Positions 1-11,338 of a DNA stretch of 64,000 nucleotides are shown here, piece by piece. The stretch lies in NCBI GenBank assembly GCA_020465985.1, contig JAANYP010004220.1, positions 18,293 to 82,292 on the forward strand, given 5' to 3'. Numbering within the stretch: position 1 is the stretch's first letter; each line of letters starts with the position of its first letter. The DNA comes from Centrapalus pauciflorus. Lineage: Eukaryota; Streptophyta; Magnoliopsida; Asterales; Asteraceae. Position numbers and translations under genes: made by a program. The notes beneath the pieces were generated by a model. The model did not search any database and had not been told where the DNA came from. It saw only the letters and a program-made list of their open reading frames with translations.

Positions 1-1726
1 AAAATATCAGTAGGTTGATATTTTGTGCCTACAAAATACAATTCAATTGTTCCTTTTTCTACATGATCTTTAATGAAATGATACCTGATGTCTATATGTT
101 TTGTTCGTGAGTGATGCACGGGATTGCAAGAAAATAGCAATCGTACTTCTAGAATTACTATAGATTGGGATATTGGTGAGCGAGAACCCATAATCACGTA
201 ACTGCGTTGTCATCCACATCATTTGAGAGCAACAGCTTGCGGCTGCTACATACTCAGCTTCTGCTGTGGATGTGGAAACACAGTTCTGCTTTTTAGAAGA
301 CCAACTCACCGGTCTGTCACCCAAAAACTGTATTCCGCCTGCTGTGCTTTTTCTATCAACTCTACAACCTACAAAATCAGCATCTGAAAACGCAGTAAGA
401 TCAAAATTGGTTCCCTTTGGATACCTTTGACCAAGATCGGGTGTACCCTTAAGATAACGAAAAATGCGTTTTACCGCAGTTAGGTGTGATTCTTTTGGGT
501 CGGCCTGAAAATGATCACAAAGACATGTTGAAAACATTATATCTGGTCTACTAGCCGTAAGATACAGTAAGGATCCAATCATTCCTCTGTGAGTTGTATT
601 GTCGACACTTTTCCTGGCAGGATCAGTGTCTAACTTACAGTTTGAAGCCATGGGAGTTGCGATACTCGTGCAAGAGTCTAACTTATACTTCTTGAGAATA
701 TCAATGGTATATTTCGATTGGTTCACAAAAATCCCATTGTCAAGGTGTTTGACTTGTAATACGATGAAAAAGTTCATTTCCCCCATCATACTCATCTCAA
801 ACCTGGACTCCATTAGGGATGAGAAATCCTTACAGAAATTACAGTCAGTAGATCCAAATATAATATATTTGGACTAGCATTATGTGTTAGCCTTCCCTTT
901 TATGAACAATGTTGTGTCCACCACACCGTTGCTGAAACTAGCAGAGATAAGAAAGTTGGAAAGACTGTCATACCATGCTCAATGTGCTTGTTTCAAACCA
1001 TAGAGGGCTTTGTCTAGCACATAAACATGGTCTGCTTTATGTGCATCAACAAATCCTTGTGGTTGTTCAACGTACACTTCTTCGTTGAGTTCACCGTTCA
1101 GGAAGGCTGTCTTGACGTCCATATGGTACAATTTGAAGTCTTTGTGTGCCGCATACGCCAAGACGATTCTGGTCTCTTATATCCATGCAACTGGAGCGAG
1201 GGTCTCGTCATAATCTATGCATTCTTGCTGTCGGTAGCCTTCAGCGACAAGTCTTGCTTTATTCCTTACCACGATGTCGTTTTCATCTCGTTTGTTCTTA
1301 AAAATCCACTTTGTTCCGATTATGGTTCGGTCTTTGGGTTTAGGAACTGACCGCCATACTCTGAGCTATTCAAATTGGTTGAGCTCTTCTTGCATTGCCA
1401 CAATCCAGTCTGGGTCTTTCAAGGCTTCATCCACATGAGCAGGCTCTATCATACTAAGGAATGGCGCAAAGAGCATTCATTAGAAGATGCCCTTCAAGTT
1501 TGGACACCAGTCAGAGATCACCAATGATTTGTTAGGTTGGGTGACTCCGTGTCCATTTCGTCTCGTGTGGAAGGGGTGAATGAGATGGAAGCTCAGTGGA
1601 GAGTGTGGGTATGGATAATGAGTCATGGTCGATAGTTTCGAATGAAGGTACCACTGGTTCCGGTTCAGGTTCAGGTTTGGCTTGATCAGTTAAAGGAATA
1701 ATGTTTGGCATTATGTGTGAAGGCAT
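1..1726 (-). pseudogene. copia-1 pol remnant: pre-RT linker, reverse transcriptase and RNase H
   Basis: Fragments in several minus frames match Ty1/copia Pol. An RT fragment at 1161-979 holds the motif [12 protein letters not shown] and ends in ALYGLKQA. The RT C-terminus and RNase H at 813-70 hold [23 protein letters not shown] and STAEAEYVAAA. The C-terminal RNase H segment continues in another frame from about 80 to 1 with a [15 protein letters not shown] motif. The YVDD catalytic block falls in the broken stretch between 979 and 813 and is not intact. At 1726-1532 there is a Pro/Ser-rich linker ending with the KWTRSHP motif that precedes RT in copia elements. Multiple stops and frameshifts make it non-functional. 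It continues beyond the left edge. Confidence 0.88.
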
Positions 1727-1967
1727 TTCATGAGTAGATTCAACTGGAGATGTATCATTGGATGAAGTGGATGGTGGAGGTGTATTAGTTAGTGGATCTG
1801 ATGGTGATGGTTAAACAGTTGAATCGTTGGATGTGTTAACTACAGAAGAAGAAACATTAGCAGTATTAGCATTAGAACCAAAAAAATCCTACATAAAACG
1901 GATCAAACAAATTAACTAAATCAGAAGAGAGTCTCCAGGCATTGGTGTAATGTGTGGTCCTGATTGG
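1727..1967 (-). other. copia-1 linker remnant and gag/pol deletion scar
   Basis: Low-complexity Ser/Thr/Asn codons with several stops join gag directly to the pre-RT linker. The 3' half of gag, protease and integrase are missing here. No other feature is seen. Confidence 0.55.
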
Positions 1968-2768
1968 TCAACCTTGAGCATAGTGTGCAGGAGAGTGTGT
2001 CTTGTTGGAGAGTAGGGAGAAAGAGTCAGCTTGTTTGATGCTTGAGTTGACTAATAGGAGCAAGGATGCCAAGGTGTTTGCCATTTGCTTCTGCTGATCT
2101 ACATCCCCATGGTATTTTTTAAGTTCCTTGAAAACCACATTGATTGAGACATTTGGAATGTCCAGAACTCGTCTTGTGGCTCGACATGCAACTTGCCATT
2201 CTGGGGCCAAGGAAGCAAAGAATTGGATGTTGATATCATCCTTAACCTTTTTGATGTGCAGTTTGTTTAACTCATTCAGAACTGCACAGAACCTCGTGAA
2301 TGTACCCTAAAGAGACTCCCCATATTTGGCACGGAACTCAGAAAATTTTGCCTTGGCTTCCTTGATTTTTGCTCTGTCATCTAAATCTGCCCCGAGCATT
2401 TAAACTTCTAGTTCATCCCACATCTCTTTGGCTGACATCTTGCTGTCAACTCCAAGAAGTATGTCGGCGGGAAGGGCTTGATAGATGAGGTATTCTGCCC
2501 TTTTGTCAGCATGTTGTCTGTCCCTTTCAGCTTCATTAGAGGGTTCACGAACTGTTTTGGATGCAAGGACTGGTGGATCAGCTTCTGGCCTAGCAGGGAT
2601 TTCCCGATAATAGATAGCAGGGCCTTCAAAGATAGATTGGATCAACACATTCCCATTTGGCTGCATACCAATGAATTTCAGGAATCTTGATTTCCATTGT
2701 TCATATTCATCAGGATAGAGAACACGTGGTCTGTTCTCTGATCCAAGAACAAGGGCCTCTTGAGACAT
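1968..2768 (-). pseudogene. copia-1 gag remnant (UBN2/DUF4219-type)
   Basis: Translation starts at the ATG complementary to 2766-2768 and gives a Gag N-terminus with YPDEYEQWKSRFLKFI, an EGPAIY motif, then ADKRAEYLIYQALPADI and AKEMWDELEV. That order is typical of DUF4219/UBN2 copia Gag. The reading breaks near 2400, resumes through a degraded stretch with a TAG, and continues at 2210-1968 with APEWQVACRATR, the usual block after the UBN2 core. No CCHC knuckle follows because of the deletion described for the next segment. The 80-bp leader upstream (2769-2848) shares a CGGATGAACAG motif with the rest of the leader beyond the solo LTR. Confidence 0.85.
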
Positions 2769-2848
2769 GATGCATAGTGCTGATTAAAAAAATAAGATCT
2801 TGGTAGGTGGAAACTGAATTTCGGATTATGAGAACTCGGATGAACAGT

Positions 2849-5421
2849 TGTAACATCCTTAGAATTAAAATGATGTAATTGAGGTTAATTAGTTTGAATT
2901 TTTGAAATTAATATAATTAGTTGGATATTTTGTAATTTATATAATTAAGTTGGATTATAAAAGATGATTGATTATGTATTCGGATATTTAAAAGTTAGTT
3001 GCTAATTCGAGAAATTTAAAAACATTAGAGTTTTGAATTATTATTAAGTGGTTTAGAGGATAAAAATAAAGATTTAATCTTTATTTAATGGAATTTTAAG
3101 GAAATTGGTGGCTATTTTAAGGAAATAAAGATAGAATTCTTTATTTTATAAAATCAGTATTTAATGGAACCAGATAAGTTGAGGGGCTAAATGTGTCATA
3201 AGTTGAGATGATAAATAAAAAGACAAAGTCTTTCATTTATAGGAAAGACAACTTCTCTCTACTTTCTCTCTCTAAAGACTCTCTACTCTTTCTCTTCCCA
3301 AAAGAACCCACGGTTCTTCATCTTAACAATTCAAGATACATCAAAGGTTGGAATTAGAAGCTAAAAATTTGGATTTAAGGTGTTAGAAAGGAACTACAAC
3401 TATTACAACAAGCAATTTAAGGTAAATTTTTCTGAAACTCTTTGAATTTAACAGTTTTATTCTCGGTTTATGTAAAAACCGAATCTGAGATTTTGGTTCA
3501 AAAATGTTGATGCATGTTGTAAATTATTGTGGGTTTGTATAAATCAAGTGTTGTGGGAATTATGTACAAAATTTCAAGTCTTGATTCGAGCTACAAATGT
3601 AATTTTAAAGACTTAATAGTATGTGTTCTGTGAGTTGCATGGATACCGAAACCTTGAGGTTTCGGTATCACCACTATCGAAACCCCCTACCAAAACACAC
3701 ATATACTGAAACCCACAAGCTATGTACCGAAACCTTTTAGTACCGAAACTATGTATGTACCGAGACAATTGGAGGTACTGAAACCTTAAGGTTTCGGTAC
3801 ATAAATACTGAAACTCACCTGGTACAGAAACCCATTACTGAAACCTTGATACTGAGATGTACTGAAACTCTCTAAGGTTTCGATATAATTAAGCCTAATA
3901 CCGAGACTACTAAGGTTTCGGTACATACTACTGAAACTTTTTAGTGAAACCTTTGATGGTGAAACTTTTTAGTGAAACCTTTGATGGTGAAACTTTTTAG
4001 TGAAATCTTTGATAGTGAAACTATCACAACATGTACTGAAACTCACCCCCAATATACCGAAACTATAAATGGTGAGTACCGAAACCTTTGAAGGTTTCGG
4101 TATTCCCCTTTTTATTTTCATTGAAACAGAGACAATAAAATATATTTATATATAGAGAGGAATATATACATATATAGTCATCTTGATTGGGTTTGATTTG
4201 TGAAAATAAAATAGAAACGGTCGGACCTCCTTTACTTCGGTTATATATAGTGATAAATTCTGGACACTTCGGCAATCCCAGAAATTTGAGATTAAAGAAT
4301 AATTTTCAGATCACAATTCCGAGGGATTTATGCAATAATTTGAGAAACTTAATGAGACTTATTATTAAATAAGTTATTAAAGGGATTAATTGGGAATAAT
4401 AAAACCATCTAGTAAGAAGATTTAAATGTGAGTCTCGGATGACGATTCCGACTGATAACACTTTAATATTGTTAAAATCATGATGGAATTTGTTATCGAA
4501 CATATGTATAATATGTTTTATTTATGGAAATGTAACAGGTCCCTTGTGGTGTTGTTTAAGCCACAGTGGGGTACCTTGTGAGTCCCGTTGAAATCCCGAT
4601 GAGAAATAAAATAAAGTGAAGTTAATTAACGCACTCACTGTGAGTACATATGATTTCACATGTTTATATCTACTTTATGTTAGCTATTGCCTGCTGAGAC
4701 ATGTTGCTTCACTTTCTTTTGGAATTCTACTAACTTGTGTAGACTTAGATGCACATTGTTGCTTGTTGCATGTCCGTTTCTTTGTTGTGCATCTTTCGAT
4801 GGACCGGCGGGTCGCATCTGTATTCCGATGTAACTGCGCTATATGACCCGGAGCTGATCTCTCCGAGGTTCTCGTAGGCATTAAGTCATCCCCGATGTTA
4901 TGTCTGTCTCAAATGGTTCGTTTAAATGCCGAGCTTTGGGCTCGTAGGAGTTGCGGCTCATGTGCCGTACTTTGTGTACGTAGAGAGTATACGACGTGCT
5001 TCATCGGTGTTACTCTTGGGGGCTTCATAAAGATTTATAGAATGCGTAAATATTTGTATTCACTAAGCTTTGCTTACCCTCAGTTGTTCAATTTTTACAG
5101 GAAAAGGGAAATCTGCTGCGGGACCTTCTAGCTAGGTCATCTACTGAAGTTTTTGAAGATATCTACTACTCATTTTGGTAACTGAATCATGGGATTATTG
5201 TTGTAATATACATTTGAGTTGTTGTAATAACGTTTGAGTATGTAGGCTTAGTCTTGGAACCTTGTAGCACTGTAGGGTGTTTAATACGTTTGTATTATTT
5301 TTATTTATGTACTTTAATGCTTCCGCAATATTATTAAGTATTCAGATCATTTTGTAATCATATGTTTGGTGATTAATCCTGGGTTTATTGTAATGGTGTT
5401 TATTGTGGCAAGGGTGTCACA
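2849..5421 (+). mobile_element. Solo LTR of a Ty3/gypsy (Tekay/Del-like) element
   Basis: The 2573-bp unit begins TGTAACATCC, ends GGGTGTCACA and is flanked by a perfect 5-bp duplication ACAGT (2844-2848 and 5422-5426). There is no primer binding site, polypurine tract or retroviral ORF inside, so it is a solo LTR left by LTR-LTR recombination. A block near 5070-5115 (AAGCTTTGCTTAC, then ACAGGAAAAGG) resembles the corresponding 3' part of the chromovirus LTR at 33442-35943 read on its minus strand. This suggests a plus orientation and a related family. It interrupts the copia-1 leader. A CT-rich stretch at 3251-3300 lies in the probable transcription-start part of the LTR. Confidence 0.9.
3640..4110. 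repeat. CCGAAACC/GGTTTCGG motif array with a 28-bp tandem repeat in the solo LTR
   Basis: About 20 scattered copies of ACCGAAACC or variants, and of its complement GGTTTCGGTA, fill this part of the LTR. Several complementary pairs could form hairpins. Within it, 3932-4021 is a three-copy tandem of a 28-bp unit starting TGAAACTTTTTAGTG; the last copy is diverged. Confidence 0.8.
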
Positions 5422-6250
5422 ACAGTAATCCGGATGAAAAGTATTCCGGTTGACCTGAATTCGGATGAAATTTGAAGAGTTTGGTTGATCTGGAATTCGG
5501 ATGAACAGTGTAACTCGGATGGTAAGAAAACCGGATGAACAGAAGTCTGATGGACTGAAGTGTGAAGGAAAAAACTCGGATGGATCGAATTTCGGATGAA
5601 CAAGTAATCTCGGATGGACAGGTAGAAAAATTCAACTCTGATTTTCCGAATTCGGGTGATGATCCGAAGTTCGGTTGGTCCGAATTGGTTTTCAAAAATG
5701 TTAAAAATTAAGAACAAGGAAGTTTAACTAAATTTCGGATGATCCAAATTCCGGGAGGGTCCGAGATTTGTTTAAAAATGGTCCGAATTATTCCAAAATT
5801 GGATCCGAAGTGGTCCGAATTTGGATCCGAGTTGATGTCCTAGATGGTCCGGAATTCAACAGTTACAGAAATTCCAGATGTTTCAGAATGTTTTAAAATA
5901 TAGTTGTCAGCCAAAAAATAATTTCTAAATGTTTGGATTAATGTTCTAAACACTTTTTGTGAATTACTGCTAACCAAAACACTTAAAAATGTAGGAAATT
6001 TTAAACCAAAACCGAATGAAAAACCCAAATATTTCTATGATGATTTTCAGAGAATAAATTCTTAAAACATATAGAGATTGAACTTAAAGTGCTCTAAATC
6101 AATGCAGAGTGAAGAATAGATGATTATAAGATGAAATAACACCAAAAACAGAATATTTAAAGGAGATTTCAGATCAAACCGAGAGTATTTCAAGGATGAA
6201 CACGAAGAACACACAGAGTTGAATCCAAAATCAGTTGAAATCCACCGATT
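5422..6250 (-). other. copia-1 5' leader (untranslated region)
   Basis: Non-coding stretch between the primer binding site and gag of copia-1. From about 5427 to 5860 it carries roughly ten irregularly spaced copies of CGGATGAACAG-like and TCCGAATT-like motifs; 5870-6250 is AT-rich with no recognised feature. Minus-strand ORFs here (5400-5717, 5840-6028, 6062-6319) follow the motif array and show no family signature. Confidence 0.6.
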
Positions 6251-6263
6251 GGCTCTGATACTA
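6251..6263 (-). other. Primer binding site of copia-1 (initiator tRNA-Met type)
   Basis: GGCTCTGATACTA is the complement of the TGGTATCAGAGCC site used with initiator tRNA-Met, with one mismatch at the tRNA-CCA end. It lies 2 bp from the inner end of the 5' LTR. Confidence 0.75.
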
Positions 6264-6265
6264 AT

Positions 6266-6620
6266 TGTTGTAATGAATTCCCAGCAGTAATCAGCACACG
6301 AGAATAATGATTTCAGCAATATTCTATGTAAAAAGAATAATCAATACTCAATGATTACAAGGAATAATGAAGAACAATATGTCAGAGAGAAAAGGCAAAA
6401 AGCGACGGCTGCAATTGTGAATAATTTGTATGTATGCGTGTGTGGGAAACCCTCCTAACATCATTTAAATCAACTTTCCAAGTATTACACAATCACCCCC
6501 TTAACTTCTAAAACTAAATAGAATTACAAATAAAGGAATGACTAGAAATAAATTACATGGAAATAAACTAATTAATTATTACAAACTAAATTCCACAAGA
6601 TCGAAATTTAAGGTCTAACA
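6266..6620 (-). repeat. 5' LTR of copia-1
   Basis: A 355-bp unit with TG...CA ends (TGTTGTAATG to GGTCTAACA on the plus strand), placed just outside the primer binding site. Its partner LTR is outside the window, so the outer end (6620) is inferred from the CTAACA terminus only. Confidence 0.65.
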
Positions 6621-6782
6621 TAAACCATACACGAACACTAAAAGGGTGTATGGAATAAGATATAGAAGGAAAAACAAGAAAACAACTTCCTAGGGATGAA
6701 ATCCCAAAAGAAGGATCGGCTAATCTAACAGCTAGAATCCTTTCACAATATATCTAGTCGTTCCCCGGCAACGGCGCCATTT
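6621..6782 (-). other. Leader and tRNA-Asp-type primer binding site of a gypsy-like element
   Basis: Positions 6763-6779 (CCCCGGCAACGGCGCCA) match the 3' end of plant tRNA-Asp. Read on the minus strand this is a primer binding site 3 bp inside the LTR that starts at 6783. Such sites are common in Tat/Athila-type Ty3/gypsy elements. The rest is short AT-rich leader ending at the copia-1 LTR. Confidence 0.75.
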
Positions 6783-8502
6783 TGATCTACGCGGATTTGG
6801 CTACGAAAATCAAAAGAATAAACAAAGCATAAGTTATACCAAATACCACTGGCAGTGTACCAGTCGTAAATAATACAGCTTGAAGCTGACCTTCGGAATT
6901 ATCGATCACAAGGAACGACAATAGGAATCGAGATACCGATACTTGGATGGTCACTAATATCTAGCCTTTGAGAAAGGATGAGGGTGATTCTAATCCTAAA
7001 TATTTAAACTATCTAGCCAATAAATAATGATAAAAAGCTATCAAACTAAAAACAAGGGAAATATCAGATATATTAAAAGCAACATTCACTTGGATACGTC
7101 TTTTAGGATTAATGGAACACTTAGTATGATTTTGGTCAAAGAAAATTAAGTTAGAATTTAATCCAACTGTTTTAATCTTTTAAGTTCAAGAGTTTGAAAC
7201 TTTGTTGTAAAATCGATTCATGAACACGTTTTATTAATTTCAGAAAATCAAGTATGGAGTTCTCCAGTATTCGCCAATTTCTTAAAATCAATAGAAATGT
7301 TTTTTACGATTAATTAAGTCAACTAAATCTAGCTTTCAGAGATTAAATCTGTCTACACGTCAAGCTCTCGAAAATATCTCTAAATATTCAATTTAGCCGC
7401 ATAAACGTAATCAAGTCTAAGGAAATCAAAGATTAAACTAATTATATAATCAGAATATTACTAAGGACTAATTTCCATACAATGATTTCACAATTTATTA
7501 ACTAGTAACTATCTCATAATCACAATAATGCTAGAAATAACAACCAATTAATAAATTACATAAACTTGATTAAGTTCATAAAAATCAGAATTTATAATCA
7601 ATAATCATCATCACAATAATGCTAGAAAATCAACTATAACACTAATTCTACCAATATTAATCGTATGAATCAAACATACATCAATGAATCAAACAATTTT
7701 CAACCAAAACCATCAAAATACTCCACTAATACATATAAAAATGTAACCCAAGCAAGTGTTTAACTAAACTACTTACTAATCATGCTAATAACAATAAAAT
7801 AAAGGAAATCTATACTAAATATTACCATTATAGAAAGTTAAAAGGAAATAATGTACCAAAACCGGATGAAAACAGGAGATAAACCTGCAACTGAATGCTT
7901 GAATCTACTCCAATAACCGAATGCTTGACTAATCTAAACGTAAACCGAATTCTATCACTACACCTACTAATCACACCACTAACTGTGTGTAAATGTTCGT
8001 CTAAAATAAGCATAAAAAATGAAACGGCTACTGAAACCTTTTATATTTTCACGCGATCGCGGTCGCGCTTGACCATCGCGGTCGCGATGAAGAGCGTCTT
8101 CACGATCCTGGCCACGCTGTTGAGCGTGGCCGCGCTCCTGTGGTCGCGACCGCGATCTAGGCAGCAAGTCAAAGTCAACTCAAAATCAGCTCACCTCTAA
8201 GGAAGATCGGCTTAGACCGTAGATTTGACGTTTTTGCTCCAATATCCATTCTTTTGATTATTTGGCAACCTCCGAACTGCAAAATACAAAAGTAATCAAA
8301 TAAGTGTCGTATTTAAACAATTCGAGGCAAAAAAAACCAAAATCCGAGGCAAAATAAGATGAAAAATTATGTACAAAATACGATATATCATCAATCATTG
8401 CAAATTATCACTTTTAGTACTAAACTTAACATAACTTTAGTCAATTACCTGGTATAAATAACATTAAGACACAAATGCTAATTTAAATTAAGGGATGTTA
8501 CA
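6783..8502 (-). repeat. 5' LTR of a tRNA-Asp-primed gypsy-like element (Tat/Athila-type?)
   Basis: About 1720 bp, TGATCTACGC to GGATGTTACA on the plus strand, so TGTAACATCC...CGTAGATCA on the minus strand. The LTR call rests on the adjacent primer binding site and the TG...CA ends. The other LTR is outside the window, so neither the target-site duplication nor the exact outer end can be confirmed. The body is very AT-rich except for a GC-rich hairpin at 8051-8160. No coding potential was recognised. Confidence 0.7.
8055..8157. repeat. GC-rich nested inverted repeat inside the LTR
   Basis: A 13-nt arm GATCGCGGTCGCG at 8055-8067 is repeated as its exact complement at 8145-8157. Inside lies a second perfect stem, GCCACGCT/AGCGTGGC, with loop GTTG (8111-8130). 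The approximately 110-bp block is strongly GC-rich in an otherwise AT-rich LTR. Confidence 0.85.
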
Positions 8503-9429
8503 TAAAGCGAAAACTCTGGAAAGAATACTTGAGCTTAGCCAAACTCAGACTAAGTACCATAGTCAAGAGTTTGTCATACTTGATACCATCATCCCAAGTT
8601 TTCTGAACTCGATACTAAGTCTCGAGTTTGCTAACTAGGTACCAGTATGACTATGTATCCTTGAATTTGCTAAGAATTAATCAAATTCAATATAAAAGAA
8701 TATAAAACATATTTTCAAGCTAAAGATCATAAAACTTATATGTTGTATTCTGTACTTGTTAAATACAAATAAATAGCATATCAGATTGTTTTATTATATT
8801 AATAAAGATATTCGGACATATATTAAGAGTGTCAAAGTCAGTTACGTTGTCAAAGATAAATTGTCAAAGCCAAATTCTAGTTGTCTATCAGTTAAGGTCA
8901 GTCAAAGCTTAAGCAAAATATCAAAGCCACAGATTGTGAGCCTTCTTGCCAAAATTCTAGTTGTCTATCAGTTATGATTTATTACTTGAAAGGATTTTAT
9001 TACATGACCAGTCCTTTAAATCAAAACGTTGTATCATCTAGGTCCCTAAGACTAAAGCGGTAAACTTGATCTGCTAGACTCAGTGGCATTTTGTCCTTCA
9101 GTCTTTTAGGGACCAATTGCATAAATTTTCCTACATTCTAATTGTTTTTTCTTTTACTTTTACTTTTTTCCTTATATTATAAATTATTTCGTATATACTT
9201 TTTATATTTCTTTTTTACCCTTTAATTATCTTGTAACAATTTTTTTTAATTATTAATTTACAGTTTTATTTGTATGTTTATCGTTATTATTAGTGTTTAC
9301 TTTTTTTATATTACTATTATTTATTTTAAATAAATATATGATACACATGGTTCATTTTTTTAGTTGATTATTGAAATTCTGAATCTTTCTTCGTTATTTT
9401 TCCTATTTAGAAAAATTAAAAATCAAAAT
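8503..9429. other. AT-rich intergenic DNA without genes
   Basis: No coding sequence recognised. It contains a direct repeat of about 23 bp (AATTCTAGTTGTCTATCAGT) at 8872-8895 and 8952-8975, CAAAGTCAG-like words between, and a short inverted repeat GGTCCCTAAGACT / AGTCTTTTAGGGACC (9041-9053 and 9100-9114) that may mark a small degraded element. Confidence 0.55.
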
Positions 9430-10110
9430 TACTTGTACTTTTTTCCATTGGGATCGTGATGAAACTTTTAACATTCGGAAAAAAGATAATCAAAATGGTT
9501 CGTAGTTTCTTTACTGAATATACTTAATCAAACAATTAAGTTCTCAATATTTAGAAAATATCAAAAATCAAAATAGTTCATCACTTTTTAACCAAATTAA
9601 TTAAATTGTGAATACTTCGTCATTTTCTTATGGAAAAAATTAAAATTGGAATGATTCTTTTTTTATCGTCGTTTAATTAAAACAGGAATGATTCTTTTGT
9701 TTAAATAAATCAAAATTCATATTTGTTTATCGTTTTTTTATCAAAAAAAACTTATTATCAGAATGGTTCGTCGTTTTCTTGATCTAATAAATTAAAATCG
9801 GAATGGTTCGTCATCTTTTTTATCGTCATTTAATTAAAATCGAAATGGTTGATCTGTTTGACAAAAAATCAAAAATTAGAATGGTTCGCCTCTTTTTATC
9901 GGAAAAAATAAAATTGAAATGATTCTTCGTTTTCTAATCGGAAATTTTAAATCGGAATGGTTTGTTTTTTGTTCAACAAAATTAATATCAATATGGTTCG
10001 TCGTTCTTCGTTCGAAAAATCAAAAATCAAAATGGTTCGTTGTTTTTTTATTAAGAAAATAAACTTGGAATGGTTTGTCGTTTAATTAAAATTGGAATTG
10101 TTAAAAAACT
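9430..10110. repeat. Diverged minisatellite, core GAATGGTTCGTCGTTTT
   Basis: About a dozen degenerate copies of a 40-60 bp unit with core AAAATCGGAATGGTTCG followed by TCGTTTTTTATC and an A-rich stretch. Unit length and sequence vary strongly, which suggests an old array. Confidence 0.7.
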
Positions 10111-10730
10111 TAAAACAATGAGAGTAAAGGACATGTTTGGTCCTTGTGGTTTGATGGTTACCCGGATTCAGTCCCTTAACCTTAATAAGGTCAAATTTCA
10201 TCCCTATTTTGCTAACTTTGTGCACTTTTAGTCCCCCGTCCGTTAAACTTAACGACATAACCATTAATTTTGTAAGAATGACATTTTTACTCTTTTCATT
10301 GAGACGCTTTTAGTTCCTATGGTTTTATTATTTACCCATATATAGTCAAACATATATTTTATTTTATTTTATCTTTATAATTATATTATTTATAGATATA
10401 CTTAATTCATTATAAACACACTTACTTTTTTTATAAATATACTTATGTTTTAATATTTTATTTACATTTACTATTGTTCGTATTTTATTTAAAATTTAAC
10501 TTTTATTTCAATTAAAATTATACATTTTCTTTACTAATTTATTTAAAGTTCATCTTCTTTATTAATTTTAATTTTTATAATATTATTGTTGACATTTATA
10601 TATGTAATTTTGTTAGTTGTGTTTAAGTGAATATAATATCGTCGATATTTTTTTTTCTCCAGAGTCACTATTTCTTCAAGTATTTTCCAACCTAATCAAT
10701 TATCGACACATAAATTATATAATATGTGAT
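10111..10730. other. AT-rich DNA with a dispersed-repeat-like block
   Basis: 10120-10330 holds words such as TTTTAGTCCCCCGTCCGTTA and GGTCCTTGTGGTTTGATGG. They look like a dispersed plant repeat, which I cannot assign to a family. 10331-10730 is very AT-rich and nothing more is seen. Confidence 0.4.
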
Positions 10731-10733
10731 ATA

Positions 10734-10830
<97 letters not shown>

Positions 10831-10833
10831 ATA
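10731..10833. repeat. (TG)n/(TA)n microsatellite at the left edge of the MULE
   Basis: Short TG repeat followed by about 85 bp of nearly pure TA. Tyr-Ile ORFs here are artefacts. Confidence 0.95.
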
Positions 10834-11338
10834 GAATTTGGTTCCTGAGCGTACCTTCTGAAATCCAGTGTACTGAGCGCACCATTCACCAACCACCGGA
10901 TTAAAAAAAAAGCACGAGGGGTACGATCGACTTTCCAATACAAGGAGATTTCTACTTCATTAAGGTAATGGTTGTACATTCATGGAGGAATCAACGCGAT
11001 TTTGGTTGCACAATCGACTTTCCTATACGAAAACACCATTCACATATACGAAATCCTCTGAAATCTCTCAATTAAATACAACCAATCGGGGAGGAATCAA
11101 TTGTACATTCATGGAGGAATCGATTGATATAGAGGGGCAATCTGTACATGTTCTTGCTGAAAACAAAAACACTAATAGCGAAGATGAAGGAAAACACAGT
11201 AAGTTCAATGTACAGCAATTAGCTAATGTAGGATGACCATTCACATTGAATTCCTAGTTTTTTTGTATGCAATATCGATGAAATACATTTAACATTGATG
11301 GTATGTAGAAGATGAAGTCTAACATTGTTGTTCTCGTC

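Larger units (their letters stand above)
1..6620 (-). mobile_element. copia-1: degenerate Ty1/copia retrotransposon, 3' end outside window
   Basis: Read on the minus strand the order is 5' LTR (6620-6266), primer binding site, leader, gag (2768-1968), then directly the linker before reverse transcriptase, reverse transcriptase and RNase H running off the left edge. The gag C-terminus, zinc knuckle, protease and integrase are absent, so this is an internally deleted copy. The leader is split by a solo LTR at 2849-5421. The 3' LTR would lie left of position 1, so its target-site duplication cannot be checked. The 5' LTR lies next to the leader of another LTR element (6621-6782), which implies that copia-1 inserted into that element. 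Confidence 0.85.

Noticed and set aside
5400..6319. Minus-strand ORFs between the solo LTR and the copia-1 LTR
   Set aside because: They translate a repetitive leader with motif arrays and show no Gag or Pol signature.
6763..6779. Possible tRNA-Asp gene
   Set aside because: Only the last 17 bases of the tRNA match. The position next to an LTR end identifies a primer binding site.
8041..8200. Short ORFs in the GC-rich block of the LTR on both strands
   Set aside because: The apparent Arg-rich proteins follow from the inverted repeat. There is no family match and no partner frame.
10617..10979. ORFs of alternating Tyr-Ile codons on both strands
   Set aside because: They are translations of the TA microsatellite. 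The same holds for the ORFs at 34634-34836.
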